The notes: generated by a model from the sequence alone, not told the origin. A DNA stretch of 64,000 nucleotides from Treponema sp. UBA6852 (GCA_002449305.1 DKDI01000006.1:62001-126000), one strand, 5' to 3'; counted from the stretch's first letter, positions 33,799-42,907 are shown. A program made the numbers and translations.

Positions 33799-34260
33799 AT
33801 GATAGCTGGAAAAACTGTTGTGTATACAAGCGGAACTTTCGATATGCTTCATGCGAACCATATAAAGATGATTGAATACGCACGCTCATTGGGCGAAATT
33901 TTGATTGTTGGTGTAAACACGGACGAGCTTGTAGCCTCGTATAAATCCCAGCCGATTATTCCGTTTGAGGAGCGGATTGCTCTTGTCAAGGCTCTGAAAT
34001 ATCCGGACATTGTGATTCCTCAACGTTCTCTGAACCATGCGGACAAAGTGAAAAAACTTAACTTTGATGTTTTTGTTGTAGGCGATGACTGGGCAGGCAA
34101 ATATGACTATTTGAAAGATCAGGATGTTGATGTGGTGTACTTTCCTTACGGTGCCGGCATAAGCTCAAGCAGTCTGAAAGAACGTGTCTACGAACGTTAC
34201 AGCGAACTTAAGAAAACTGCGGACAATCATTTTCCGAATGATGTGGATGTAAGGAAATAA
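33799..34260 (+). CDS. TagD-like cytidylyltransferase
   Basis: A 153-residue HxxH nucleotidyltransferase. SGTFDMLHANH (H18, H21) replaces the usual HxGH by HANH, FEERIALVKALKY is the central helix, and GAGISSSSLKERV matches the C-terminal RTEGISTT region loosely. It probably joins CTP and an alcohol phosphate to form a CDP-alcohol for the TagF-like transferase upstream. The N-for-G change in the signature may alter substrate choice. Confidence 0.8.
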   Translation: MIAGKTVVYTSGTFDMLHANHIKMIEYARSLGEILIVGVNTDELVASYKSQPIIPFEERIALVKALKYPDIVIPQRSLNHADKVKKLNFDVFVVGDDWAGKYDYLKDQDVDVVYFPYGAGISSSSLKERVYERYSELKKTADNHFPNDVDVRK

Positions 34261-34268
34261 TTTTTCTT

Positions 34269-35717
34269 ATGGAGCAGAATTTAACACAAAAAACAAAATT
34301 CGGAATGTTGTGGAATGCCTTTGAGAAATTTGCATCTCAAGGAATTGCATTTGTTTTGAATATAATTCTTGCCAGACTGCTTACTCCTCATGATTATGGT
34401 GTCATAGGAATGTTGACTATCTTTTTAACATTTTCAAATGTATTTATAGATAGCGGATTTTCAAGGGCTTTGGTTCAAAAGCAAGATAGAAATGAGAAGG
34501 ATTTTTCTACAGTCTTACTATTTAATGTTTCTGTAAGCTTAATTTTATATGTTGCCCTGTTTTTATGCTCTCCTGCCATAGCTAGGTTTTATAAGACACC
34601 AGAACTTGTCCAGCTAGAAAGAGTCTTTTTTATTGTGATAATTTTGAATTCATTAACTGTTGTTCAAAACTCACAGCTACAGGCAGCCGTTGATTTTAAA
34701 CATATTGCTTTTATAAATACTATTACACAGATATGCTCAGGTGTTGCAGGAATTGTTGCAGCATTTTACGGACTCGGAGCATGGGCTTTGGTAATACAAG
34801 CTTTGTCCAAATCTTTTATATCCGCCGTTCTTTTTTGGTGTATAGGAAAATGGATTCCAAAAACAGGGTTTTCATATAAATCTTTTAAATCTTTGTTTGG
34901 CTTTGGTTCAAAGCTTCTTGTAACAGGGCTTCTAAGTACAACTGTAACAAATATAAATAGCATTGTTGTGGGTAAGATTTACAGTCCAGCAAATTTGGGG
35001 TTCTATACAAGAGCACAACAGTTTCCAGAACTGGTTTCAGGAACTTTGGGAAGTGTGTTAAATAATGCAACTTTTCCGCTCATGGCAGCTCTTCAAAATG
35101 ATAGGGAGAATTTAGTATATATATTTAAAAAACTTATAAAAACTGCTGCTATGGTTGTTTTTCCTGCAATGGTGGGATTGGCAATTCTTTCTAAGCCTAT
35201 TATAAGCGTTCTTCTTGGAGAACAATGGTTGCCTGCGGCTGAATTATTGTTTTGGCTTTCTCTGTCATATATTTTTACACCGCTTTCTATAATTAATATG
35301 AATATATTAAATGCAATTGGACGTTCCGATTTGTTTATGAAAGTTGATTTTTCAAAAATTCCTTTTATTGCTATAACAATGCTGATTACATTTCCTATAA
35401 GTTTAAAGGCTGTTGTTATCGGAAGTTTTGTAAGTGCATTTATTTATTTTTATATAAATGCACTTATGCCAGGCCGTCTTTTTAAGTATGGGGCTTTTAA
35501 GCAATTAGCAGATATGTGGAAATATACAGTTTCAAGCATTATTATGGGAGTTGTAGTTATCTTTGTAATTTCATTTATAGAATCAAGTATCATTCAGTTG
35601 TTTTTTGGAATTTCGATAGGAGTTGTAGTTTATGTAGGATGTTTATTGTTGTTGAGAGACACTGAAGTAAGGATATTTTTAGAAAAAATAAAGGTTCTAA
35701 AGAAAAATGGAAAATAG
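34269..35717 (+). CDS. Polysaccharide flippase (Wzx-type, PST/MATE fold)
   Basis: 482 residues and about 12-14 membrane helices. FGMLWNAFEKFASQGIAFV and NIILARLLTPHDYGVIGM form the classic N terminus of oligosaccharide flippases. It would move the lipid-linked repeat unit across the inner membrane before polymerisation by the Wzy-like protein downstream. The gene follows the cytidylyltransferase by 8 nt and overlaps the next gene by 11 nt. Confidence 0.9.
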   Translation: MEQNLTQKTKFGMLWNAFEKFASQGIAFVLNIILARLLTPHDYGVIGMLTIFLTFSNVFIDSGFSRALVQKQDRNEKDFSTVLLFNVSVSLILYVALFLCSPAIARFYKTPELVQLERVFFIVIILNSLTVVQNSQLQAAVDFKHIAFINTITQICSGVAGIVAAFYGLGAWALVIQALSKSFISAVLFWCIGKWIPKTGFSYKSFKSLFGFGSKLLVTGLLSTTVTNINSIVVGKIYSPANLGFYTRAQQFPELVSGTLGSVLNNATFPLMAALQNDRENLVYIFKKLIKTAAMVVFPAMVGLAILSKPIISVLLGEQWLPAAELLFWLSLSYIFTPLSIINMNILNAIGRSDLFMKVDFSKIPFIAITMLITFPISLKAVVIGSFVSAFIYFYINALMPGRLFKYGAFKQLADMWKYTVSSIIMGVVVIFVISFIESSIIQLFFGISIGVVVYVGCLLLLRDTEVRIFLEKIKVLKKNGK

Positions 35718-36774
35718 TAAAATAAGAAATTCAAACATCGAGCTTCTCCGCATTGTGCTTATGTTTTTTGTCATAACGCTGCATTATAACGGAATGGGCG
35801 GTCATGCGCTGGAATTGTATGCTTCTGGACTTGTTTTTTATTTTACTCGCTTTACGGAAGCATTGGGAGTTTGCGCTGTTGACTGTTTTGTGTTGGTTAG
35901 CGGATATTTTCTTTCTTATAATAGGAAAATAAAGGTAAAGAAAATTCTTCATATTCTTCTTGTCGTTATCGGGTTGAAGTTTTTTGATTTCTTCCTTCAG
36001 ATTCTTATTGATGGAAACAATTTCTCTCTAAGACATTTTGTGGCTTGTTTTCTTCCGACAAATTATTACGCGACTTTTTATCTTGTCTTGTATGTTCTGA
36101 GTCCGTTTATTTCAAAGCTTTTTGATTCCTTCAAAGATAAAAAACAGGCCGCCGTATTTATCGGAATTCTTATTTTTCTGTTCTCGCTGTTTCCATTTTG
36201 TCTGGAATTTGCCAATAATATTTTGGGCTTTAATGTCGGTGGAATGAACACAGTTAATGCATTCTCAGGAAGCGAAAGTGGATACACAATTGTGAATTTT
36301 ATGCTTCTTTATTGTGTTGGATCTTTTCTTTCTCGGTATAAAATCAGTTTGAAAAATACATATTCTCTGACCGGCTATGTTCTTTCTTTGATTTGTATTT
36401 TTGTTCTTGAGTTTATTGATTCCAGTTCCGCCTCGTCTTATGCCTCGCCATTTGTGATTTTGAATGCAGTCTGTCTGTTTATGCTGTTCTTAAAAATCTC
36501 TTTCAGCAGCAAAGTTGTGAACTGTGTGAGTGCAGCAACGTTCGGTGTTTTTTGTCTGCATACAGGAAATTTCTTGGGAACAAAGTGGTCTTTGTTTGAG
36601 ATTCCGGCTCTAAAAAATTCACGGGGGGGGGTACTATTAAATTCCTTATTTGTGGTGTTTGCGATGACCGCCGTATGCTATGGAATTGACTTGGTGCTGC
36701 GGTTTTTAGTTTCCCCGTTGCGGAAAAAGTTGAATGAAACCAGCCTTTATAAAAAAGAATTTGTTGTGGAATGA
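35707..36774 (+). CDS. Acyltransferase 3 family membrane protein with G9 tract
   Basis: A 355-residue polytopic protein with NIELLRIVLMFFVITLHYNG at the start (arginine and helix-1 histidine), about ten membrane helices and FGVFCLHTGNFLGT near residue 275. It probably acetylates a sugar hydroxyl of the surface glycan. The G9 run at 36623-36631, near codon 308, is in frame; one-base slippage would remove the last helices. The 3' end of the gene is duplicated at 39508-39559. Confidence 0.82.
   Translation: MENSKIRNSNIELLRIVLMFFVITLHYNGMGGHALELYASGLVFYFTRFTEALGVCAVDCFVLVSGYFLSYNRKIKVKKILHILLVVIGLKFFDFFLQILIDGNNFSLRHFVACFLPTNYYATFYLVLYVLSPFISKLFDSFKDKKQAAVFIGILIFLFSLFPFCLEFANNILGFNVGGMNTVNAFSGSESGYTIVNFMLLYCVGSFLSRYKISLKNTYSLTGYVLSLICIFVLEFIDSSSASSYASPFVILNAVCLFMLFLKISFSSKVVNCVSAATFGVFCLHTGNFLGTKWSLFEIPALKNSRGGVLLNSLFVVFAMTAVCYGIDLVLRFLVSPLRKKLNETSLYKKEFVVE
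36623..36631 (+). repeat. Poly-G tract (G9) in an O-acyltransferase gene
   Basis: Nine G encode part of SRGGV. The frame is open with nine, so the current state is predicted ON; slippage by one would truncate the C-terminal part. Confidence 0.9.
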
Positions 36775-36786
36775 TGTATGGAAAAT
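36719..36786 (+). repeat. 68-bp direct repeat, left copy
   Basis: It covers the last 18 codons of the acyltransferase gene and the first codons of the next glycosyltransferase (ATGGAAAAT). Here that frame runs into TAA after MENI. The right copy at 39508-39575 differs at one base. The two frame the HNH/ATPase/DUF4435 cassette. Confidence 0.95.
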
Positions 36787-36878
36787 ATTTAAGAATTTCT
36801 ATAATATAAATTAAGTATGAAGATTGAGCGTTTTTTATCCGATATTGATTGTGTATATTATAAAGGTTAAGGTAAAAT

Positions 36879-37241
36879 ATGCCATTTAATAAGGAAATTA
36901 TAGAAGAAGTCTGGAAGAAAGCAACTGCCATACAAGGATATGATGAAGAGCATTTTAGAAAGGATTGCTGTGGTGCTATTATAGCAAGAGAAAAATACGG
37001 TGATCTAGACAGTGTTTTTGGATGGCAGATAGATCATGTTTATCCTCAAAGTCTAGGGGGTACTGATATTATAGACAACTTAAGAGCTATGCAATGGCAA
37101 AATAATGAATCTAAAAAAGATGACTATCCTTCTTATTATTCATCAGTAGTAGCAAATGGTATTTCTAACATTGAATCTAGGGTTCGTCATGTAGTGAATC
37201 CAAGCTTGCAAAAAAAATTAAAAGAAATTTACGGAATTTAG
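36879..37241 (+). CDS. HNH endonuclease, first gene of a defence-like cassette
   Basis: A 120-residue HNH nuclease. GWQIDHVYPQSLGG supplies D52/H53, the conserved N67 is in DNLRAMQW, and the third residue is in WQNNESK. No other domain is visible. It lies 3 nt before the ATPase gene, in the same cassette framed by 68-bp repeats. It may be the effector or an added nuclease of the system. Confidence 0.82.
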   Translation: MPFNKEIIEEVWKKATAIQGYDEEHFRKDCCGAIIAREKYGDLDSVFGWQIDHVYPQSLGGTDIIDNLRAMQWQNNESKKDDYPSYYSSVVANGISNIESRVRHVVNPSLQKKLKEIYGI

Positions 37242-37244
37242 AAA

Positions 37245-38558
37245 ATGTTGGTTTCAAGTTTTTATATAAAAAAATTATTTGATTTATATACATATAAAAT
37301 AGATTTTACTCATTATGCTGATAATCTATGTATACTTACAGGTGCAAATGGATATGGAAAAACTACTGTCTTAAAAATTATCAATAGCCTTTCAACGCTT
37401 GATTTATTTTTCTTTTATACAATTTCATTCGAAAAAATAGAATTAGTTTTTTCAAATTCTGATAAACTGGAAATTACACATTCATCTCCATCTCATGGTC
37501 ATGAATATGATGATGATACTGTTGAATATCCTGATTGTGTAACATTTTCTTATGTTAATAAAAATTTAAATCATAGAGTTTTGTTTGATCTGAATCTTGA
37601 AGATATTACAAGGCTTATGCCCCTTTCAATTCGGAGAGAAATAGATTTTTCTTTTATAGAGGAGGGGCGCATTGAAGTTTTAAAAAACTATCTTACTAAC
37701 CATAAAGAAATATATGAAGAAATTGCTGCAAATAAAGGAAACAAAGACTTTTTATCTCTTTTAAATGAACTTAGAACAGTTTTTATACCTGCCCAACGAC
37801 TTTATTATACAGAACAGGAGCGGGAACATAATTATACGAATTATCGAAGAAGTCATTTTGTTAGAAAATCTTCTATTGACAGAATGATTTCTGATTTAAA
37901 AAATGAACTTCAAAGAAAGCGTTTGGATTATTTGCTCGAAACACAGCGACATGATAACCAATTTATAAATAAGTTGCTTTCATCTTCTTCCAAAGGCTAT
38001 GATGAAAATATTTATAACGAAAAAAAAGATTTGCTACAAGAAAGGTTGGATGAGTTATTTTCATATGGATTAATAGAAAAAACGCCTATTAATCCATATA
38101 TGGAGAGTAAAAAAGAAATACTTTCTGTTTATATTGATGATTTGTTAGAAAAAATAGATTCGTATAATGAACTGCTAAAAAAAATTCGCCTTTTTTCTAC
38201 TATTTTAGAAAAAAAAGAATTTGCTAATAAAAAAATAAGTTTTTCTCCAGAGCATGGATTAATAGCAACTTCTGCAAATGGAACTGAAATAAATCCAAAC
38301 TTCTTATCAAGTGGTGAGCAAAATGAACTTATTATGCTTTATGATTTTATTTTTCGTGTAGAAAATGGAACCATACTTCTTATTGATGAGCCTGAAATAT
38401 CTTTACATGTATCATGGCAATTAGACTTTCTTCATGATATTGAATCAATTTGTAATAATAAAAAAATACAAGTAATAGTTGCTACACATTCTCCCCAAAT
38501 CATAAATGAGTATTGGGAAGCTTGTTTCGATTTTTATAAAAATAATAACAATGAATAA
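37245..38558 (+). CDS. AAA/ABC-type ATPase, AriA-like (PARIS)
   Basis: A 437-residue SMC/OLD-type ATPase. Walker A is GANGYGKTT (33-41), the signature is FLSSGEQNE, Walker B ILLIDEPEISLH and the H-loop ATHSP. The centre (about 190-330) is helical, with charged coiled-coil-like stretches. An ATPase followed by a DUF4435 TOPRIM protein is the organisation of the PARIS anti-phage system (AriA-AriB). The match is by organisation and motifs, and the family is not proven. It overlaps the DUF4435 gene by 8 nt. Confidence 0.75.
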   Translation: MLVSSFYIKKLFDLYTYKIDFTHYADNLCILTGANGYGKTTVLKIINSLSTLDLFFFYTISFEKIELVFSNSDKLEITHSSPSHGHEYDDDTVEYPDCVTFSYVNKNLNHRVLFDLNLEDITRLMPLSIRREIDFSFIEEGRIEVLKNYLTNHKEIYEEIAANKGNKDFLSLLNELRTVFIPAQRLYYTEQEREHNYTNYRRSHFVRKSSIDRMISDLKNELQRKRLDYLLETQRHDNQFINKLLSSSSKGYDENIYNEKKDLLQERLDELFSYGLIEKTPINPYMESKKEILSVYIDDLLEKIDSYNELLKKIRLFSTILEKKEFANKKISFSPEHGLIATSANGTEINPNFLSSGEQNELIMLYDFIFRVENGTILLIDEPEISLHVSWQLDFLHDIESICNNKKIQVIVATHSPQIINEYWEACFDFYKNNNNE

Positions 38559-39396
38559 AGATATACAAGGTTGCAGTGATTCGGTTGTACTACGCGAAAA
38601 TACGATAAAGTTGCTTTTTAATAGTGATAAGTTAAAGAATAAAAGTTTATTGATTATTGAAGGAAAATCAGATTTTAAAATTTATCGAAGTCTATTTGAT
38701 GATAAAAATGTTTATTTGTATAAAAATGGCTCTTGTGATGGTCTGATTCCTTTGTTGGAACATTTGAATTTAGAATACATGGATTGTTGTTTAGCAATAA
38801 AGGATGCTGATTTTGATAATTTGGAAGGAAAAAAATATCCTCAATTGCAAAACTTATTTTTAACCGATTTTCATGATATTGAAATGATGATGATAGATGA
38901 TGATGCGGAAAATAAAATTTGTAGCGAATTTTTGGATAAAAAAGAAATTGATATTTTTAAAAAATGCATAAACGATATAATCTATATTTCATATATAAAA
39001 TGGTTAAATATTTCTAAGAAACTATGCTTATGCGTTGATGTGTTTTTTCATCTTGGTGATATTTATGATGGAAATACTCCTGTAAAACTTAATAGTTGTG
39101 AAGAGAAATTAAAAAGAGTGGAGAGCAATGTTGCAAAGTGCCGTGATTTTGAAAAAAATATTGAATCTTTTATAAGTGAAAATCAAACTAGTGATTTTCT
39201 AAATTTGACGAATGGTCATGATTTTTGTAATGCATTGGCAATTTTTATAAAAGCTCATAATGGCGAAAATATAAGTGGCATTAATTTAGAGCGATTTATT
39301 AGGGCAACTTATTCTTTTGAAAAATTTAAAAAATCTAAACTGTTTGCACATATAAAAGAATGGGAAATTGCGCATTGTAGAAAACTTTTTAAATAA
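38551..39396 (+). CDS. DUF4435 TOPRIM protein, AriB-like (PARIS effector)
   Basis: 281 residues with TOPRIM signatures: E37 in LLIIEGKSDFKIYRSL, and D85 and D87 in AIKDADFD. NGHDFCNALAIFI near residue 235 matches the DUF4435 C-terminal motif. In known PARIS systems AriB is a nuclease released when AriA senses phage proteins. The start is the ATG at 38551, overlapping the ATPase stop; the open frame extends further upstream without a ribosome site. Confidence 0.75.
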   Translation: MNKDIQGCSDSVVLRENTIKLLFNSDKLKNKSLLIIEGKSDFKIYRSLFDDKNVYLYKNGSCDGLIPLLEHLNLEYMDCCLAIKDADFDNLEGKKYPQLQNLFLTDFHDIEMMMIDDDAENKICSEFLDKKEIDIFKKCINDIIYISYIKWLNISKKLCLCVDVFFHLGDIYDGNTPVKLNSCEEKLKRVESNVAKCRDFEKNIESFISENQTSDFLNLTNGHDFCNALAIFIKAHNGENISGINLERFIRATYSFEKFKKSKLFAHIKEWEIAHCRKLFK

Positions 39397-39507
39397 AAAT
39401 CTTTTGAATTTCTTGTAAATTAAAAATTTCTATAGGTTGTGTTTTTTCTCTTTTTGAATATTTACTTATTGTTTGTTACGTAGTTAGTCTATTTTTTCTT
39501 TCTTCTC

Positions 39508-39575
39508 TGCGGAAAAAATTGAATGAAACCAGCCTTTATAAAAAAGAATTTGTTGTGGAATGATGTATGGAAAAT
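39508..39575 (+). repeat. 68-bp direct repeat, right copy, with acyltransferase 3' remnant
   Basis: The same 68 bp as 36719-36786 with one substitution. Just upstream, from about 39496, codons for SSLRKKLNETSLYKK continue the acyltransferase frame, so this is a true 3' remnant of that gene (diverged copy SPLRKK in the intact gene). The real glycosyltransferase starts inside it at 39567. Confidence 0.95.
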
Positions 39576-40493
39576 AAAACTAACGGTCTGATGTTTTCTG
39601 TTGCTGTAATAACTTACAACCAGGAAAAATACATAGCACAGACTTTAGACAGCATAATAAATCAGAACCATGATTATTCCTATGAGATAGTGGTCGGAGA
39701 TGACTGCTCATCTGACAATACAAGGGAAATAATCAGACAATATGCGGAAAAATATCCTGAAATTGTAAAACCGGTTTTTAATGAAAAAAATCTAGGGATT
39801 ATAAAAAACTATTTCAATGTAATTTCTCATTGTTCAGGAAAATACATAATGGAATGTGCTGGCGATGATTTCTGGCTTCCTGGAAAAGTCGAGCTGCAAA
39901 TCCCGTTTATGGAAAGAAATCCTGAGGTGGGAATGTGTTACGGAAAAGTGCAGTCATATAAAAACGGAAAAAAAAGTTCAGAGCTGAAAGGTTTGAAAAG
40001 AGAGAATTTTGATGAGCTTCTTATAGGAAATGTTATTCCGGCTGCCACAGTCTGTTTTAAGAACGAATTAATTAGAAGATATATAGAAGATATTCAGCCG
40101 GAAAATAGAAACTGGCTGATGGAAGATTTTCCTATGTGGCTGTATTTTGCACATGAAAGCAGAATAAAATTTATTGATAAAGTTACAAGTGTTTATAGAG
40201 TGCTGGAGAATTCGGCAAGTCACAGCAAGGATATAAAAAAACAGCTGGCTTTTGAAAAATCCTACTGGGAGATAAAGAATTTTTTTTCAGAAAGATATCT
40301 GAATAGAATGATTCCTGCTTTTGATGAGCATTTAGTTTTAGCGTATATCTATTTGCGGAATAGTGACAGAAAAGCTGCCAAGAAAGAATTTTTACAAAGC
40401 AGAGAACAGACTTTCAAGGTTAGAGCTTATGAACTGATTTGCTCGTTTGAGATTTTGTTTAGACTTTTGATGATTAAATGGAGGAATTTATGA
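39567..40493 (+). CDS. Family 2 glycosyltransferase
   Basis: The GT-A domain of 308 residues starts FSVAVITYNQEKYIAQTLDS, has the nucleotide-binding VVGDDCSSDNT and an acceptor-side MEDFPMWLYF. It would add a sugar to the lipid-linked repeat unit in the cytoplasm. The start lies in the right 68-bp repeat; the left copy shows a false start for the same gene. Its last codons overlap the ATG of the next HNH gene (ATGA). Confidence 0.88.
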   Translation: MENKTNGLMFSVAVITYNQEKYIAQTLDSIINQNHDYSYEIVVGDDCSSDNTREIIRQYAEKYPEIVKPVFNEKNLGIIKNYFNVISHCSGKYIMECAGDDFWLPGKVELQIPFMERNPEVGMCYGKVQSYKNGKKSSELKGLKRENFDELLIGNVIPAATVCFKNELIRRYIEDIQPENRNWLMEDFPMWLYFAHESRIKFIDKVTSVYRVLENSASHSKDIKKQLAFEKSYWEIKNFFSERYLNRMIPAFDEHLVLAYIYLRNSDRKAAKKEFLQSREQTFKVRAYELICSFEILFRLLMIKWRNL

Positions 40494-41686
40494 ATTGTTG
40501 TATTTGTGGTGTTGAATTAACAGGAGAAAATACCTCTATTGAGCATATTATACCAAATGCAATTGGAGGGCGGTTAACTAGCAAAAATATTTTTTGCAAG
40601 CAATGTAATAGTAATTTTGGTACTGCTATAGACAGTAATTTTGTAAAAATATTTCAGCCGATACAAGACTTTGTAAAAATTGATAGAGATAGAAAAACTA
40701 AAGGTGGAAGTTACTCTGGATTTGTTTTTGATAAATTCAGTAAAAAAATATATGAAGCAAACATAAAGAATGGAAAAATTACTTCAATGTTTGATGAGAA
40801 TAAGAAAACTATAATATATGATCCAGAAAAACATAAGATATTAGCGTGTAAATTTAATCTTGATAATAATGCATTTAAAAGAGGTCTTGCGAAAATCTCA
40901 TTTGATTTTGCAATAGAAAAAGGTCTATCAACGACTGCACTAGATGAAATTTTTGACATTCATAATAAGACTATAAAAGAAAAAATAACAATAATTCCAT
41001 TTATTCCATTAACTTCTTTTGATGTTTTTATGGAATGTAATATGGACGCTATGTTTCATCTGGTTAGATTGTTTAATTGTGATAAATTTTTGTTTACTTA
41101 TATAGAATTGTTCAGTACATTTCAATTCTATATTTTGTTATCTAAAGAGTATACAGGAAGTCAAGTTGATGAAATTTTCTGTCAAAAAATAACTAAAGAA
41201 GTGCTTGATGAAGAAAATATTAAGAAAAGTTTTGAAATTCGCTACAGGGAAGACATGGATATAATTTCGGGTTCTTATGGAATAGATGTAAAAGAAGTGA
41301 AAAAAAACTTAAAAAATACAGGTGATGTAAATGAAGATTTTAATAATTTGTTTGAAGCTGTATCAAAACAAGCCTTTGAAAATTATAGAAAATCCACTTA
41401 TGAAATCGATTATTATGAAACAATGAGAAATTGTATTTCGCCTAAAGACCTTATTCATATAAAGCGTTCTCGCAATGTAAATTTCTTAGATCTTTTTTAT
41501 TTTTATGAAAACCAGAATTCTGAAAAACTTAATGATTTTTATAAAAAGTACATAAAAATAAATGGAAAAAAATGTATATATCCGAATAAAATTGCTTCGG
41601 TTATCTCTGCGCATTCGGATAATAAATGTTACAAAATTTATGGATATTATAAGTTTTGTAAATTGATGGGATTGCAAAAAAAATAG
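40490..41686 (+). CDS. HNH endonuclease with large C-terminal region
   Basis: 398 residues. The N terminus is an HNH_5-type zinc-stabilised nuclease: CCICGVELTG, IEHIIPNAIGG and FCKQCNSNFG give the CxxC...EHxxP...CxxCN pattern. The remaining 340 residues are unrecognised, charged and soluble. GGAGG precedes the ATG, which overlaps the glycosyltransferase stop, so the genes are translated together despite unrelated roles. This is probably another defence gene that landed in the locus. Confidence 0.75.
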   Translation: MNCCICGVELTGENTSIEHIIPNAIGGRLTSKNIFCKQCNSNFGTAIDSNFVKIFQPIQDFVKIDRDRKTKGGSYSGFVFDKFSKKIYEANIKNGKITSMFDENKKTIIYDPEKHKILACKFNLDNNAFKRGLAKISFDFAIEKGLSTTALDEIFDIHNKTIKEKITIIPFIPLTSFDVFMECNMDAMFHLVRLFNCDKFLFTYIELFSTFQFYILLSKEYTGSQVDEIFCQKITKEVLDEENIKKSFEIRYREDMDIISGSYGIDVKEVKKNLKNTGDVNEDFNNLFEAVSKQAFENYRKSTYEIDYYETMRNCISPKDLIHIKRSRNVNFLDLFYFYENQNSEKLNDFYKKYIKINGKKCIYPNKIASVISAHSDNKCYKIYGYYKFCKLMGLQKK

Positions 41687-41698
41687 TGATTTACAAAA

Positions 41699-42907
41699 AT
41701 GACATACATAAGGCAAATTAATACAAAAATAATATCTCCTCTTCTATATTTTTCAGTTTCATGGTCAATTGTTCTTGTTGCATATTCTCTTTATTGGTCA
41801 GAACTTCTTCCAAAATTGACTATAGATATTGTTACCTTTTTTATATTTTTAATATCCGTTTGTTTTATTTTATTTAGATATTCAAAATCATTGGAGTTTA
41901 AATTTGAAATTAACAAACAAAAAATAGAACGAAAATTAAAAAGAGGTGGCATGGTTTGCATTCTGCTCTTTTTATTAGAAGCTATTGCTGAAAAAGGTTT
42001 TCCTCTTCTGTTTATCATAAAAGGACAGTTTGTATATGGAGCATTTGGATTGCCTTTTGTCCACGTAATTTTATATGCTTTATCATCAATTTATATATGT
42101 ATTTCCTTTTTAGCATATAAAATTACCCAAAATAAAAAATTTCACAAGTATACAGTGTTTTTCTTTTTTCCTTATGTCCTTTGTTTTACTCGATCTGCTG
42201 TAATTTATAACTTCCTTTATATATTGATGATTAGTTTTTCATTTAAAAAAATTAACTTAAAGATAATTTTTAGAACATTATTATTGTCATTTATAATTGT
42301 CTATATGTCTATCATTGCATTTGGCTATTTAGGAGAACTTCGCAGTGGAAATGATAATAATAAAATTGGTGGTTATATTGAGGCAATCTCTTATCCAACA
42401 GAAAAATTTGATAAAACAGGGCTTTCTCCCTTGTTCTTGTGGGGATACATTTATATTACAACTCCATTGGGAAATTTACAAAATACAATTGATTCAGGAG
42501 CATATTCACCTTGTTCATCTGTAGATAATGCAGAACTTATTTTATATCATTTTTTACCAGATATTTTTAAGAAAAGGCTTTTTCCAAATGCAGAAGAAAA
42601 AACTAAGCTGATAGTTCCATATTTTAATGTTTCCTCAATTTTTACAGATGCATGGGCAAAACTTGGGTGGTTAGGTATGATTTATTCTTTTTTAGGTATG
42701 CTTACTGTTATATCTGTTATTTATAATCTTAAAAAAAGAAATAATATTTATTCATACCTATCATTTATTTTTTTGAGCACGATAATCTTTTTTAATATGT
42801 TTACTAATATGTTCAATTTCATGGGACTTGCACCACAGTTTTGGATTGCCTTTTTAATGTCATTTTCATGGAAGAAAGTTTTTAAACTAGAAATTCAAAA
42901 ACAATAG
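41699..42907 (+). CDS. O-antigen/capsule polymerase (Wzy-like)
   Basis: 402 residues and about ten to twelve membrane helices, with a large external loop near residues 215-310 (YLGELRSGNDN and then FLWGYIYITTPLGNLQNTI). This layout matches oligosaccharide repeat-unit polymerases, which have little sequence conservation. It would join repeat units in the periplasm after the flippase. Very AT-rich codons. Confidence 0.78.
   Translation: MTYIRQINTKIISPLLYFSVSWSIVLVAYSLYWSELLPKLTIDIVTFFIFLISVCFILFRYSKSLEFKFEINKQKIERKLKRGGMVCILLFLLEAIAEKGFPLLFIIKGQFVYGAFGLPFVHVILYALSSIYICISFLAYKITQNKKFHKYTVFFFFPYVLCFTRSAVIYNFLYILMISFSFKKINLKIIFRTLLLSFIIVYMSIIAFGYLGELRSGNDNNKIGGYIEAISYPTEKFDKTGLSPLFLWGYIYITTPLGNLQNTIDSGAYSPCSSVDNAELILYHFLPDIFKKRLFPNAEEKTKLIVPYFNVSSIFTDAWAKLGWLGMIYSFLGMLTVISVIYNLKKRNNIYSYLSFIFLSTIIFFNMFTNMFNFMGLAPQFWIAFLMSFSWKKVFKLEIQKQ

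Noticed and set aside
32689..34260. Complete aminoethylphosphonate pathway
   Set aside because: The transaminase-like and cytidylyltransferase genes are present, but PEP mutase and phosphonopyruvate decarboxylase are not in the window, so I only mention it as an option.
36879..41686. Prophage or transposon
   Set aside because: No integrase, transposase, structural phage gene or terminal inverted repeats were seen; only direct repeats made from the neighbouring genes.
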